A stretch of 64,000 nt of DNA from DAITQM01 sp036832975 (GTDB lineage Bacteria; Pseudomonadota; Gammaproteobacteria; Xanthomonadales; Wenzhouxiangellaceae): the NCBI GenBank assembly GCA_036832975.1, contig DAITQM010000011.1, positions 1 through 64,000 of the forward strand, read 5' to 3'. The notes below the pieces were generated by a model. That model was given only the letters and a program-made list of their open reading frames with translations, made no database searches and was not told the DNA's origin. A program made the position numbers and the translations under genes. Of the stretch, positions 13,937 through 23,641 are shown one piece after another. How positions within the stretch are numbered: position 1 is the stretch's first letter; each line of letters begins with the position of its first letter.

Positions 13937-15577
13937 CTAGTCCGGACGGTCTAGATCCGGGCGCCAACCGGAGGTAATCGGGTAGCGGCGGTCGCGGCCA
14001 AAGGCACGGGAGCTGATCCTGGGGCCGGGCGGTGCCTGGCGCCGTTTGTATTCGTTAACGGCGACCAGGCGCGCTACTTTGCGCACTTCGGCCTCGGTGA
14101 AGCCGGCGGCGATGACTTCGGCCAGCGACTGGTCCTGCTCGACGTAGCGTTCGAGGATCGGATCGAGCCGGGCGTAAGGCAACAACGATTTCTCGTCAAG
14201 TTGCCCGGGCGCCAGTTCGGCCGTCGGCGGACGGTCGATGATGCCGCGGGGAATCAGCGGCGAGGTGCGGTTAAGGTGTGCCGCCTGACGGTAGACAGCG
14301 GTTTTCAACAGATCCTTGAGCGGTGCGAAACCGCCGCACATGTCGCCGTATAAGGTGCAGTAGCCGGTCGCCAATTCGCTCTTATTTCCGGTCGCCATAA
14401 GTAACGATCCGCGAGCGTTGGACCAGGCCATCAGGACCATGCCGCGCAGCCGGGCCTGTAGATTTTGCGCCGTGACGCTGTCGTCCAGTTCGCCGAGCAC
14501 TGGGTGCAGCGCACCACGCACCGTGTCGATGCTGGCCGCCAGCGGTACCATTTCACAGACGATGCCGAGCCGGCCGGTCAGCTCGGCGGTCAGCTCGGCG
14601 CTGAGCTTCGAGGTCGCGGCCATCGGCATGAACACGCCGTGGACGTGCCCGGCACCGAGCGCCTTGACGGCGAGCGCCGCGGTCAGGGCTGAATCGATCC
14701 CGCCGGATAGACCGATCACCACGTCGCTGAAACCGTTCTTGCCGAGATAATCGCGCAGCGCCAGCGCTAAGACCGCTTCGACTTCTTCGGCTTCGTCCAT
14801 TTCGCCGCCGGTCGCAGCCGGCGCCTCCGGCGCCAATACTTGCCAGCCCCCGCCGGTGGCATACTCGGCGATGACCCAGTCTTCACGGCAGTGGGCGGCA
14901 CGATGCGCCACCCGGCCGTCTTCGGCGAGCAACAGCGATCGACCATCGAACACCAGTTCGTCCTGGCCGCCGACTTGATTGCAATAAGCGACCGGGATGC
15001 CGTTTTCGAGGGCCCGCTTTTGCATCACTTCGAGCCGTTCGGCATATTTGCCGCGCGCGTAAGGCGAAGCATTCGGCGCGACCAGCAGTTCGGCCCCGGC
15101 GCCGCGCGCCAGCTTCGCCGGCGAAGCGAACCAGCCGTCTTCGCAAATGATCACGCCGACCCGCAGATCGGCACACCGCATGACCAGTGGTGCGTGACCG
15201 GCGGTGAAATAGCGCCGCTCGTCGAAGACGGCATAATTCGGCAAACAATGTTTGTGATAAAGAGACTTGATTTCTCCGTCAGCCAACCATGCGGCGCTGT
15301 TGTACAACGCCCCCGACTCGCGCCATGGGACACCGACGACGGCGGCAATACCGGTCGCGGCGCCGGCCAACTCGCGCAAGGTGCGCTCAGCGGCGTCGAG
15401 AAAGCCGCGGCGCAGCAATAGATCCTCGGGCGGGTAGCCGCACAGCGCCAGTTCGGGAAAGACGACAAGGTCGGCCTGCCACCGATCGCGCGCCGTGGCG
15501 ATGTGTTCGGCCAGACGCGCCGCATTACCGGCCAGGTCGCCGACCGTCGGGTTGAATTGCAACAAGGCGAGGCGCAT
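13937..15577 (-). CDS. nadE: Glutamine-dependent NAD+ synthetase
   Basis: Protein of 546 residues with two domains. An N-terminal nitrilase-type amidase (about 1-250) carries the triad Glu42 (FPELAL), Lys109 (YHKH) and Cys145 (ICEDGW) and releases ammonia from glutamine. A C-terminal synthetase (about 270-546) has the ATP pyrophosphatase loop SGGIDS (291-296) and makes NAD+ from deamido-NAD+ in the cytosol. Length and motifs are normal for the fused bacterial enzyme. It is followed on the same strand by the truncated RidA fragment. The ATG start is the only one giving the full MRLALLQFNPTVGD strand. Confidence 0.95.
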   Translation of the reverse strand: MRLALLQFNPTVGDLAGNAARLAEHIATARDRWQADLVVFPELALCGYPPEDLLLRRGFLDAAERTLRELAGAATGIAAVVGVPWRESGALYNSAAWLADGEIKSLYHKHCLPNYAVFDERRYFTAGHAPLVMRCADLRVGVIICEDGWFASPAKLARGAGAELLVAPNASPYARGKYAERLEVMQKRALENGIPVAYCNQVGGQDELVFDGRSLLLAEDGRVAHRAAHCREDWVIAEYATGGGWQVLAPEAPAATGGEMDEAEEVEAVLALALRDYLGKNGFSDVVIGLSGGIDSALTAALAVKALGAGHVHGVFMPMAATSKLSAELTAELTGRLGIVCEMVPLAASIDTVRGALHPVLGELDDSVTAQNLQARLRGMVLMAWSNARGSLLMATGNKSELATGYCTLYGDMCGGFAPLKDLLKTAVYRQAAHLNRTSPLIPRGIIDRPPTAELAPGQLDEKSLLPYARLDPILERYVEQDQSLAEVIAAGFTEAEVRKVARLVAVNEYKRRQAPPGPRISSRAFGRDRRYPITSGWRPDLDRPD

Positions 15578-15658
15578 GGGGGAGAAATTCGAATTGCGAA
15601 ATTCTAAACTGAGCGTCCCTGGCGCCGGGGTCGATTTTCGGATTTCATATTCGAACTT

Positions 15659-16537
15659 TCACCGGCGATCAAGCAAGGTTTTCATCGCGGTGCCGAGCTG
15701 CGTCGGGGTGCGCACCGTGGCGGCGCCGGCTTTTTCCAGGGCCTGGAATTTGGCTTCGGCCGTCCCTTTGCCGCGCGCGATGATCGCCCCGGCGTGGCCC
15801 ATCCGTTTGCCGGGCGGCGCCGTGACGCCGGCGATGTAGGCGACCACCGGCTTGGTGACTTCGGCGGCGATGAATTCGGCCGCTTCCTCCTCGGCGCTGC
15901 CGCCGATCTCGCCGACCATGATGATGCCGTCGGTTGCCGGATCGTCCTGGAACAGGCGCAGACAATCGATGAAATTGGTCCCTTGCAGCGGGTCGCCGCC
16001 GATGCCGATGCAGGTGCTCTGCCCGAGACCGGCCTGCGTCGTCTGGTGCACCGCCTCGTAGGTGAGTGTCCCGGAACGGGAGACGATACCGATGCCGCCG
16101 GCGCGGTGGATGTGGCCGGGCATGATACCGATCTTGCACTGCTCCGGGGTGATGATACCGGGGCAGTTGGGACCGATCAGCCGGCACTCGGGATGCTGGT
16201 CGAGAACTGCCTTGACTTTTAGCATATCGAGCACAGGAATGCCCTCGGTAATACAGACGATCAGCCCGATGCCGGCGTCGAGCGCTTCGAAAATCGCGTC
16301 GGCGGCATAAGGCGGCGGGACGAAAATCACGCTGGCCTCGGCACCGGTGGCAGCCACCGCGTCGTGTACGGTATCGAACACCGGCAGTTCGAGGTGCGTC
16401 TGACCGCCTTTGCCGGGGGTGACGCCGCCGACCATATTCGTGCCGTACTCGATGGCCTGGCGGGAATGAAACGTCCCCTGGCTGCCGGTAAAACCCTGGC
16501 AGATGACCTTGGTGTCGCGATCGATCAAAACGCTCAT
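15659..16537 (-). CDS. sucD: Succinyl-CoA synthetase alpha subunit
   Basis: Protein of 292 residues. A CoA-binding Rossmann domain occupies the first half (CQGFTGSQGTFHS) and a ligase domain the second. The phosphorylated histidine is His248 in GKRMGHAGAI, and GPNCPGIITP is intact. With SucC it interconverts succinyl-CoA and succinate with nucleoside triphosphate formation in the TCA cycle. It lies 52 bp downstream of sucC in the usual sucCD order. The frame is open upstream, but ATG at 16537 starts the conserved MSVLIDRDTKV. Confidence 0.96.
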   Translation of the reverse strand: MSVLIDRDTKVICQGFTGSQGTFHSRQAIEYGTNMVGGVTPGKGGQTHLELPVFDTVHDAVAATGAEASVIFVPPPYAADAIFEALDAGIGLIVCITEGIPVLDMLKVKAVLDQHPECRLIGPNCPGIITPEQCKIGIMPGHIHRAGGIGIVSRSGTLTYEAVHQTTQAGLGQSTCIGIGGDPLQGTNFIDCLRLFQDDPATDGIIMVGEIGGSAEEEAAEFIAAEVTKPVVAYIAGVTAPPGKRMGHAGAIIARGKGTAEAKFQALEKAGAATVRTPTQLGTAMKTLLDRR

Positions 16538-16589
16538 CGGTGCTTCTCGTTGATATTCGATAAAAAAAGAACGGCGGCGCGGCAGGCGG

Positions 16590-17759
16590 TCAGTGCGCGC
16601 TGCGCGCCGCTTCGACCGCCAGCCGGGCGCCGCGCTCGAGATCGGGGGCGGTGGTAATCGCCAGGCCGCTGGCTTCGAGCAGCCGATAGCCGGCCTCGAC
16701 GTTGGTGCCCTCGAGGCGGACGATGACCGGGACTTTGACGGCCACTTCGCGAACCGCGGCGACGATGCCCTCGGCGACCAGATCGCAGCGGACGATACCG
16801 CCGAAAATGTTGACCAGGATCGCTTTGACCTGCGCGGCGCCGAGGATGATCTTGAAGGCTTCGGCGACGCGCGCGGCGTTGGCGCCGCCGCCGACGTCGA
16901 GAAAGTTCGCCGGCCGGCCGCCCTGGCGCTGGATTTCATCCATCGTCGCCATCGCCAGGCCGGCACCGTTGACCATGCAGGCGATATCGCCGTCGAGCGT
17001 GATGTAGTTCAGGCCGTGGCGGCCGGCTTCCAGTTCGGCCGGGTCTTCCTGTCTCTCGTCGCGCAGCGCGGCGATCGCGGCCTGGCGGAACAGGGCGTTG
17101 TCATCGACGTTGATCTTGGCGTCGAGGGCAAGCAGGTCGCCGCGCGGCGTGATGACCAGCGGATTGACCTCGATCAGCGCCAGATCACGCTCGACGAACA
17201 ACCGGTAAAGGCCGGCCATCAGGCGCGATAACTGCTTGATCTGCGCTTCGTCGAGGCCCAGCGCGAAGCCCATCCGGCGACACTGGAAGCTCTGCAAGCC
17301 GGCCGTCGGGTCGATCGCGATCGTGAAAATTTTCTCCGGCGTCTGCGCCGCCACTTGCTCGATATCGACGCCGCCGGCGGCCGAGCCGACGAAGCTGATC
17401 CGCCGGCGGCTGCGGTCGATCAACACGCTGAGGTAAAGCTCGGCGGCGATATCCGAGGCCTCGGCCACCAGCACCGTGTTCACCGGCAAGGCCCGGCCAC
17501 CGGTCTGGTAAGTCTTTATGTGCATGCCCAGCATGCGGCCGGCGATCTCGCCGGCTTCATCCGGCGTCCGGGCCAGTTTGACGCCACCGGCCTTGCCGCG
17601 GCCGCCGGCGTGCACCTGAGCCTTGATCACCCACTGCCCGCCGCCGAGCGTCCGGGCGGCCTCAACCGCCGCTTCGGCACTCGCCGCCGCCTCGCCGGCC
17701 GGCGTCGATATTCCATACTGGTTGAACAACGCCTTGGCCTGGTATTCGTGTAAATTCAT
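16590..17759 (-). CDS. sucC: Succinyl-CoA synthetase beta subunit
   Basis: Protein of 389 residues, the standard length. An ATP-grasp domain at the N-terminus has MNLHEYQAKALF, QVHAGGRGKAGGVKL and the metal-binding ALIEVNPLV block. The C-terminal CoA-ligase domain has FLDVGGGAN and VNIFGGIVRCD. It binds nucleotide and carries the second active site of the SucCD heterodimer or tetramer. It is the first gene of a sucC-sucD pair and divergent from pilS; the other suc/sdh/lpd genes are not in the window. Confidence 0.96.
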   Translation of the reverse strand: MNLHEYQAKALFNQYGISTPAGEAAASAEAAVEAARTLGGGQWVIKAQVHAGGRGKAGGVKLARTPDEAGEIAGRMLGMHIKTYQTGGRALPVNTVLVAEASDIAAELYLSVLIDRSRRRISFVGSAAGGVDIEQVAAQTPEKIFTIAIDPTAGLQSFQCRRMGFALGLDEAQIKQLSRLMAGLYRLFVERDLALIEVNPLVITPRGDLLALDAKINVDDNALFRQAAIAALRDERQEDPAELEAGRHGLNYITLDGDIACMVNGAGLAMATMDEIQRQGGRPANFLDVGGGANAARVAEAFKIILGAAQVKAILVNIFGGIVRCDLVAEGIVAAVREVAVKVPVIVRLEGTNVEAGYRLLEASGLAITTAPDLERGARLAVEAARSAH

Positions 17760-18126
17760 TCGTCGGTCACTCTAGGTCAAGCAGAAAAAACAAGGTCCGA
17801 AGCGGTCCGTCCCCGGATCCAATCCGGGGCTGGCAGGGAACTGATGCGAACCGCCATTCAGGTAAACTGTGCCGGAAGAGACGGCGGGGCGTGTATTCTG
17901 GTATAAAACCAGGCCACAGGCAAACCGCGGCCGCGAAGGACGGCACGACGGTACGACCCGCCCGGCCGTCCGCCGGAAACGCTGACCGCTGACCGCCGCC
18001 TCACCCGGACCGCCGGGCGGCGGCGGTGACGCCGCAACGCCGCGGTAACGAGAACGGCCGGCCGGCGGTTTGATTACAACAGGGAGGGCACGCACCCTAC
18101 TGCTCACCCGCGGAAAGGAATTCGTC
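17760..18126. other. Divergent intergenic region between sucC and pilS
   Basis: No gene is seen in these 367 bp. A perfect hairpin (CCCCGGAT-cca-ATCCGGGG, 17811-17829) lies just upstream of sucC. A TG-extended -10-like box (TGG then TATAAA, 17899-17907) could drive pilS on the plus strand, but no good -35 accompanies it. The region must hold promoters for both neighbours. Confidence 0.5.
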
Positions 18127-19827
18127 ATGGATGTGCCGGCGAGCGAGACAGCCTACATGACACAACCGGTTTTTCAACTGACTGACGAGGAATTCGCGCG
18201 CCGCGCGTTGAATTACCTCAACATCTTCCGGCTGGTGATCGCCACCGGCCTGATGATGGTCGTCCTGTCGCCGCCGATCGTCAGCGAACTGTCGAGCGGC
18301 AGCCTGGAACTGGCCAGGATGGCGGCTTTCGTCGATTTCATCGCCGCCCTCGGTCTTGGCCTGGCCTGGGTTTACGGCCAGATGAACGCCCAATCCCTGA
18401 CCAGCAAGTCGATGGCCACCGACCTGATCGTCGTGACCTTGCTGCTCTACGCCTTCGGCGGCCTCGACAGCGGCCTCGGCCTGCTTTTGATGTTCACCGC
18501 CGGCATCGGTGGCCTGATCCTCTCGACCCGCAACGCGCTTTTTTTCGCGGCGCTGGCGACGATCTCGATGCTCGGCGTCACGCTGCTGCTCGGTCTGGTC
18601 GGCAACGAATCGCGCACTGAACTGGCCAAAGCCGGGCTCTATGGCATCGCCACTTTTTTCACCACCATCGGCTGCCTGTTCATCGCCCGCTGGAACCGCC
18701 AGAGCCGCCAGCTTGCCCACCGCCGGGGCATCGATATGGCGAACATGGAGCAGGTCAACGAGTTGATCATCAACCGCCTGCGTTCCGGCGTCGTGGTCGT
18801 CGACGACCATTTCCAGATCCGCCAGATCAACCGGCTTGGCGCCGAGCTGCTCGGTGTCAAGCCGGCCGGCGGCGGCGATCTGCGCCAGGTCTCGCCGGTG
18901 TTGGTCGCCCGGCTGGCCGATTGGCAGGGTAAGAACAAAAGCGGCGGCGACAAAAACGGCGGCGGCCTGTTGCTCGGCGACAGCCAGACGCCGGTCGAAC
19001 CGGTTTTCGTGCAGTTCCCGACCCGGCGCGGCGGTGGGACGCTGATTTTCCTCGAGGACACCGCCGTGGTCTCGCGACGGGCGCGTGACCTGGCGCAAAG
19101 CTCGCTGGCCCGCATCTCGGCGTCGATCGCCCACGAAATCCGCAACCCGCTGGCCGCCATCAGCCATTCAGCGCAATTGCTGCACGAATCGCCGGCTTTG
19201 CCGAGCGAGGAAAAACGCTTGCTCGAGATCATCGACGGCCATTGCGAGCGGATGAACGATATCGTCGAAAACGTACTGCAATTAACCCGCCGCGAGCAGG
19301 CGCAACAGGAACTGCTCGACCTGGGCGACTGGCTCGAGGATCTGGCCGGGGAATTCGCCCGCGGCAAATCGCTCACCGCCGAAAGATTGATGCTCGAGCG
19401 GCCGGAGGGCGAAGTCCTGATCATCGCCGATCCGAGCCAGTTGCACCAGGTCGTCTGGAACCTGGCCGAAAACGCGCTCGTCCACGGCAGCCGCGACGGC
19501 CACGAAGTCAAGATCACGCTGCGCGTCGGCCTGCTCGAAGACGGCGAGCGCGTGGCGCTCGACATCCTCGACGACGGTCCGGGCATTCCACCGCAAGCGC
19601 GGCTCAATATCTTCGAACCGTTTTTCACGACCAACAAGAAAGGCTCCGGACTCGGGCTCTACCTGGCGCAGAAACTCAGCGAGGCCAACCACGCCGCGCT
19701 CGAATATCTCGAACAACCCGGCTACGGCGCCTGCTTCCGGATCACCGTGCGGCGCGCCGCGCTCGAAGACGAAGCCGGCGGCGACGCGCTCGACGCGCCA
19801 CTCGCCCTGGCCGCGAGGAGCGCCTGA
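18127..19827 (+). CDS. pilS: PilS-type two-component sensor histidine kinase
   Basis: Protein of 566 residues. About six hydrophobic segments occupy residues 30-190, then a PAS-like region (ELIINRLRSGVVVVDDHFQIR), then HisKA with His336 in SIAHEIRNPLAA and a HATPase_c domain (NALVHG, DDGPGIP, GSGLGLYL). The six-helix sensor plus PAS is the PilS layout; in Pseudomonas PilS senses pilin level and phosphorylates PilR to control pilA transcription. AGGA seven bases before ATG fixes the start. pilR follows after 3 bp. No pilin gene is nearby. Confidence 0.9.
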   Translation: MDVPASETAYMTQPVFQLTDEEFARRALNYLNIFRLVIATGLMMVVLSPPIVSELSSGSLELARMAAFVDFIAALGLGLAWVYGQMNAQSLTSKSMATDLIVVTLLLYAFGGLDSGLGLLLMFTAGIGGLILSTRNALFFAALATISMLGVTLLLGLVGNESRTELAKAGLYGIATFFTTIGCLFIARWNRQSRQLAHRRGIDMANMEQVNELIINRLRSGVVVVDDHFQIRQINRLGAELLGVKPAGGGDLRQVSPVLVARLADWQGKNKSGGDKNGGGLLLGDSQTPVEPVFVQFPTRRGGGTLIFLEDTAVVSRRARDLAQSSLARISASIAHEIRNPLAAISHSAQLLHESPALPSEEKRLLEIIDGHCERMNDIVENVLQLTRREQAQQELLDLGDWLEDLAGEFARGKSLTAERLMLERPEGEVLIIADPSQLHQVVWNLAENALVHGSRDGHEVKITLRVGLLEDGERVALDILDDGPGIPPQARLNIFEPFFTTNKKGSGLGLYLAQKLSEANHAALEYLEQPGYGACFRITVRRAALEDEAGGDALDAPLALAARSA

Positions 19828-19830
19828 GCG

Positions 19831-21174
19831 ATGCGCACCGCGTTGATCGTCGATGACGAGCCGGATATCCGCGAGCTGCTCAAGATGACCTTGACCCGAA
19901 TGGATCTTCTGGTCACCGCCGCCGCCAATCTCGCCGAGGCGCGTGCCGCGCTGGCCCGCGAGCGCTTCGATGTCTGCCTGACAGATATGCGCCTGCCGGA
20001 CGGCAACGGCATCTCGCTGGTCCGCGAGATCAACCGGCACTACATCCACACCCCGGTGGCGATGCTCACCGCCTACGGTAAAGTCGAGGACGCGGTCCAG
20101 GCGCTCAAATCCGGGGCGTTCGACTTCGTCTCCAAGCCGGTCAATCTGGAAATCCTGCGCAACCTGGTCAATACCGCGCTGAAGCTCAGACCAGCCGGCC
20201 TGCAGGCCGATCGCGACATCGACCAGGATCTCCTCAAGCAAAAACTGGTCGGCCGCTCGCCGGCCATCGCCCAGGTGCGCGAAACGATCGCCCGCCTGGC
20301 GCGCAACCAGGCGCCGATTTTGATCAGCGGCGACTCCGGCTCGGGCAAGGAACTGGCGGCGCGGCTGATCCACGACCTCGGGCCGCGCGCCGACGGGCCT
20401 TTCGTCCCGGTCAACTGCGGCGCCATTCCATCGGAATTGATGGAAAGCGAGTTCTTCGGCCACCGCCGCGGCAGTTTCACTGGCGCCACCGCCGACAAAG
20501 AGGGCCTGTTCCAGGCGGCCAACGGCGGCACACTTTTTTTAGACGAGGTTGCCGATCTACCGCTGACGATGCAGGTCAAGCTGCTGCGCGCGATCCAGGA
20601 GCGGACGGTCCGGCCGATCGGCGCGCGCCATGAAATCCCGGTCGATATCCGGCTGCTCAGCGCCAGTCACAAGCCGCTCAAACCGCTGGTCGAAAGCGGC
20701 CAGTTTCGCTCCGACCTCTATTTCCGGATCAACGTGATCGAACTGGCGATGCCGCCGCTGCGCGATCGCCCCGAGGACATCGCGCCGCTCGCCCGCCAGT
20801 TCCTGCAGCAGATCGCCGCCCAGTGGGGCGGCCCGCCGCGGACGCTCGGCGACGACGCCTTACAGGTGCTGCGCGCCCATTCGTTCCCCGGCAATGTCCG
20901 CGAGCTGTACAACGTGATCCAACGCGCCGTGGCGCTCGGCGAGGGCGGCGTGATCGGCGCCGCCGATCTGCAGCTCGAAGCGACGCCGGTCGAAGTGCCG
21001 AGTATGCAGCCGGACGGCACCCAAAACCTCGACGACTATATGGAAAACGTCGAACGGCAATTGATCGAACAGGCGCTGAAAGAAGCGCGTTACAACAAAA
21101 CCGCCGCCGCCCGCCGCCTCGGCATCACTTTCCGCTCGTTGCGCTACAAGCTGCAGAAATACGGCTTGGAGTGA
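19831..21174 (+). CDS. pilR: PilR-type sigma-54-dependent response regulator
   Basis: Protein of 447 residues. The receiver domain (about 1-120) has the acceptor Asp52 in LTDMRLPDG. The AAA+ domain (about 140-370) has Walker A GDSGSGKE (about 166-173) and the sigma-54 contact loop as GSFTGAT, a common GAFTGA variant. A Fis-type helix-turn-helix closes the protein (NKTAAARRLGITFRSLRYKLQ). The full NtrC-family layout indicates an enhancer-binding activator working with RpoN. It is cotranscribed with pilS. Confidence 0.93.
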   Translation: MRTALIVDDEPDIRELLKMTLTRMDLLVTAAANLAEARAALARERFDVCLTDMRLPDGNGISLVREINRHYIHTPVAMLTAYGKVEDAVQALKSGAFDFVSKPVNLEILRNLVNTALKLRPAGLQADRDIDQDLLKQKLVGRSPAIAQVRETIARLARNQAPILISGDSGSGKELAARLIHDLGPRADGPFVPVNCGAIPSELMESEFFGHRRGSFTGATADKEGLFQAANGGTLFLDEVADLPLTMQVKLLRAIQERTVRPIGARHEIPVDIRLLSASHKPLKPLVESGQFRSDLYFRINVIELAMPPLRDRPEDIAPLARQFLQQIAAQWGGPPRTLGDDALQVLRAHSFPGNVRELYNVIQRAVALGEGGVIGAADLQLEATPVEVPSMQPDGTQNLDDYMENVERQLIEQALKEARYNKTAAARRLGITFRSLRYKLQKYGLE

Positions 21175-21243
21175 GGCCACATGGCGCCATCATGGCACCA
21201 TCATGGCCCGAATCGGCCCATCCTGGGCCGCTCGGAGCACGCA

Positions 21244-21266
21244 AAGTCCGGCTCAGGTCCGGACTT
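21244..21266. terminator. Hairpin between convergent pilR and rppH
   Basis: AAGTCCGG (21244-21251) and CCGGACTT (21259-21266) pair perfectly around a 7-base loop. It lies in the 106-bp gap between two genes that end towards each other, so a bidirectional transcription stop is likely. The T-tract is broken, so this is not a textbook intrinsic terminator. Confidence 0.4.
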
Positions 21267-21280
21267 CGCTTCGCTTGGGT

Positions 21281-21748
21281 TCACATCAACTGCGCCAGAT
21301 AATGCAGGGCGCGGCGGTAGACGCCGCGTTTGAAAGGGACGACGTGGTGCAACGGATACCAGTAATCGACCCAGCGGAATTCGGCGAACTCGGCCGGCGT
21401 CGAGCGGTCGAGGTGGAACAGTTCGTCGCTGCCGGTAAAGCGCAAAAGAAACCAGATTTGCTTTTGACCAATGCACAGCGGGTGCTGGTGATGGCGCTGG
21501 AAACGTTTGGGCAGCCGGTAGCGCAACCAGTGGGGAGTGCGGCCGACGATCTCGACGCACGCGGCGCCCAGCCCGGTTTCCTCCTGCAACTCGCGGTACA
21601 TCGCACCTTCCGGCGTCTCGCCGGGGCGGATGCCGCCCTGCGGAAACTGCCAACCTGGATCGCGCACCCGGCGCGCCCAGAAGACGCGCTGATCGGGGCG
21701 CTGGATGACGATCGCGACATTGTGCCGGTATCCTTCGCTGTCAATCAT
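21281..21748 (-). CDS. rppH: RNA pyrophosphohydrolase (Nudix)
   Basis: Protein of 155 residues. The Nudix box is complete: GG(I)RPGETPEGAMYRELQEETGL starts near residue 37, with the metal-binding REL-x-EE. MIDSEGYRHNVAIV at the start and KQIWFLLRF, FRWVDYWYP later are typical of RppH. The enzyme converts 5'-triphosphate RNA to monophosphate and so triggers RNase E decay. The in-frame ORF extends far upstream without similarity, so ATG at 21748 is taken. Convergent with pilR. Confidence 0.93.
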   Translation of the reverse strand: MIDSEGYRHNVAIVIQRPDQRVFWARRVRDPGWQFPQGGIRPGETPEGAMYRELQEETGLGAACVEIVGRTPHWLRYRLPKRFQRHHQHPLCIGQKQIWFLLRFTGSDELFHLDRSTPAEFAEFRWVDYWYPLHHVVPFKRGVYRRALHYLAQLM

Positions 21749-21779
21749 CACTGGCCGTCGGTTGAGTAATATCTTGAGT

Positions 21780-22775
21780 ATGGTAACGAATCCTCGACAC
21801 CGCTTCTCGCGCCGCGTCGCTTTCTTCACGCTGTTGCTGACCGCCAGCGGGCTCGCCGTGATTCTCGCCCTCGCCCTGGGCAGCGTGACGGCCGGCGGCG
21901 ACTCCATCTGGTCTGCCTGGCACCAGCCGGAACATCCGCTGCACGACATCTTGTGGCGGGTGCGCGCGCCGCGCGTCGGCGCCGCCTGGTTGACCGGGGC
22001 GTTGCTGGCGCTCGCCGGCGTATTGATGCAGGTGCTACTGCGCAATCCGCTGGCCGACCCATACATTCTCGGCGCCAGCGGCGGCGCCGCCTGCTTCGCG
22101 CTGTTGGCAATGAGCTTCGCGCCGGCCCTGCCGGTGCCGTTTGCGGCGTTTGCCGGGGCGTTGGCGACGACAATACTGGTCTTCGTCCTGGCCCGCGGGC
22201 ACGGCCCGTGGAACGGCACCCGGCTGCTGCTCACCGGGGTGATGGTCGCCGCGGCATGGGGGGCGCTGATCAGCCTGTTGCTGAGCCTCGGCCCCGAAGC
22301 GCGGCTGCGCGGCATGCTGTTCTGGCTGATGGGCGATCTGAGCTGGGCGGCAACGGCGCCGTGGATGTGGCTGGTCTTTGCCGTTCTGCTCGGCGTGCTG
22401 ACCTGGATGGCGCGCGCCCTGAACGTCATGGTGCTCGGCGAAACACACGCCGCCCTGCTCGGCGAGGAACCGGTGCGGCTCGCCTGGTCGATCTATGTCG
22501 CCGCCTCCCTGGCCACGGCCCTGGCGGTGACGATCGGCGGGGCGATCGGCTTCGTCGGCCTGCTCGCACCGCACCTGATGCGGCTGGCCGGCGGCGCCGA
22601 CCACCGCTTGCTGCTGCCGGCGTCAGCCTTGTTCGGCGGGCTGTTCCTGACCCTCGCCGACCTGGCGGCGCGGACCGTCGTCGCGCCGCGGCAACTGCCG
22701 GTCGGGGTCGTCACCGCATTGCTCGGCGCACCGCTGTTTATCGTTTTGCTCTACCGCAACGCGAGCCGCGGATGA
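21780..22775 (+). CDS. FecCD/BtuC-type ABC importer permease
   Basis: Protein of 331 residues with about ten hydrophobic helices. It shows the family signature RVRAPRVGAAWLTGALLALAG, the LRNPLADPYILGASGGA block and GFVGLLAPHLMRL, which contacts the ATPase. Such permeases carry iron-siderophore or cobalamin across the inner membrane. The ATG at 21780 has only a weak ribosome site; an earlier in-frame start would overlap rppH. The ATPase gene overlaps its stop (ATGA). No substrate-binding protein gene is adjacent, so substrate (B12 versus Fe) is open. Confidence 0.88.
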   Translation: MVTNPRHRFSRRVAFFTLLLTASGLAVILALALGSVTAGGDSIWSAWHQPEHPLHDILWRVRAPRVGAAWLTGALLALAGVLMQVLLRNPLADPYILGASGGAACFALLAMSFAPALPVPFAAFAGALATTILVFVLARGHGPWNGTRLLLTGVMVAAAWGALISLLLSLGPEARLRGMLFWLMGDLSWAATAPWMWLVFAVLLGVLTWMARALNVMVLGETHAALLGEEPVRLAWSIYVAASLATALAVTIGGAIGFVGLLAPHLMRLAGGADHRLLLPASALFGGLFLTLADLAARTVVAPRQLPVGVVTALLGAPLFIVLLYRNASRG

Positions 22776-23641
22776 ACCGCGATATCGGCCCTCCCCCCCC
22801 GCCGGCGCTCGCCTGCCGCCGGCTCGAGTTGTGCCGCGGCGGGCGGACCCTGGTCAGCGGCCTCGACTTCGACCTCCACGCCGGTGAAGTGTGGGGCGTG
22901 CTCGGCCCCAATGGGGCCGGCAAAACAACGTTACTTGAAACCCTGGCCGGCCTGGCCCGACCGCAAAGCGGCACCGTCTTGTTGGATGGCGAGCCGCTCT
23001 CGGCCTTGCCGCGCAAAACCATCGCCCGCCGGCTCGGCATGCTGCCGCAGCGGCTGCCCGCGGCCTTCGACGCCACGGTACTGGAGGCGGTGCTGATCGG
23101 CCGCCATCCGCACCTCAAACCGTGGCAAATGGAAGGGGCGCGCGATTTCGCGTTGGCCCGCCTGGCGCTGCGCCGTACCGGGCTGGCGCCGCTCGCCGCC
23201 CGCCCGGTGCGCACCCTGTCGGGCGGCGAAGCCCGGCGCCTGGCATTTGCTGCGTTGCTCGTCCAGACACCGCGCCTTTTGCTGCTCGACGAACCGACCA
23301 ACCACCTCGACCTGCCGCACCAGCAGCAATTGCTCGACTGCGTCCGCCACGCGACGGGCCGCGGCGCGGCGGCGATCCTCGCGACCCACGACGTCAATCT
23401 CGCCGCCGCCTTCTGCGACCGGATCCTGTTGCTTTTCGGCGACGGCGAAACCCGCGCGGGAGAGCGCGACGCCCTGCTCGAGGCACCGCAACTCAGCCGG
23501 CTATACGGCTGCCCGCTGCACGCCGTGACGATCGCCGGCCGGCGCTGGTTCATGCCGCTCGCCCGGCTGCCAGCGCCCGGTAGCGCCGGCCGAGACGCAG
23601 CACCAGCCAGGTCCACAGAAACAAAACGGGCAACAGGCTGA
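22772..23641 (+). CDS. FecE/BtuD-type ABC importer ATPase
   Basis: Protein of 289 residues. Walker A is GPNGAGKTT, the ABC signature LSGGEARR, Walker B LLLLDEPTNHLD and the switch His is in ATHDVN. It energises the FecCD-type permease encoded just upstream (4-bp ATGA overlap). A Pro-rich N-terminus (PPPPPA) and an Ala/Pro-rich C-terminal tail extend the usual 255-residue core. The tail overlaps the convergent transporter gene by 92 bp, so both 3' ends are coding on opposite strands. Confidence 0.9.
   Translation: MNRDIGPPPPPALACRRLELCRGGRTLVSGLDFDLHAGEVWGVLGPNGAGKTTLLETLAGLARPQSGTVLLDGEPLSALPRKTIARRLGMLPQRLPAAFDATVLEAVLIGRHPHLKPWQMEGARDFALARLALRRTGLAPLAARPVRTLSGGEARRLAFAALLVQTPRLLLLDEPTNHLDLPHQQQLLDCVRHATGRGAAAILATHDVNLAAAFCDRILLLFGDGETRAGERDALLEAPQLSRLYGCPLHAVTIAGRRWFMPLARLPAPGSAGRDAAPARSTETKRATG

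Noticed and set aside
21281..22429. A 382-codon protein made of an extension joined to rppH.
   Set aside because: The first 227 codons are antisense to the ABC permease gene and lack similarity; the Nudix protein starts at 21748.
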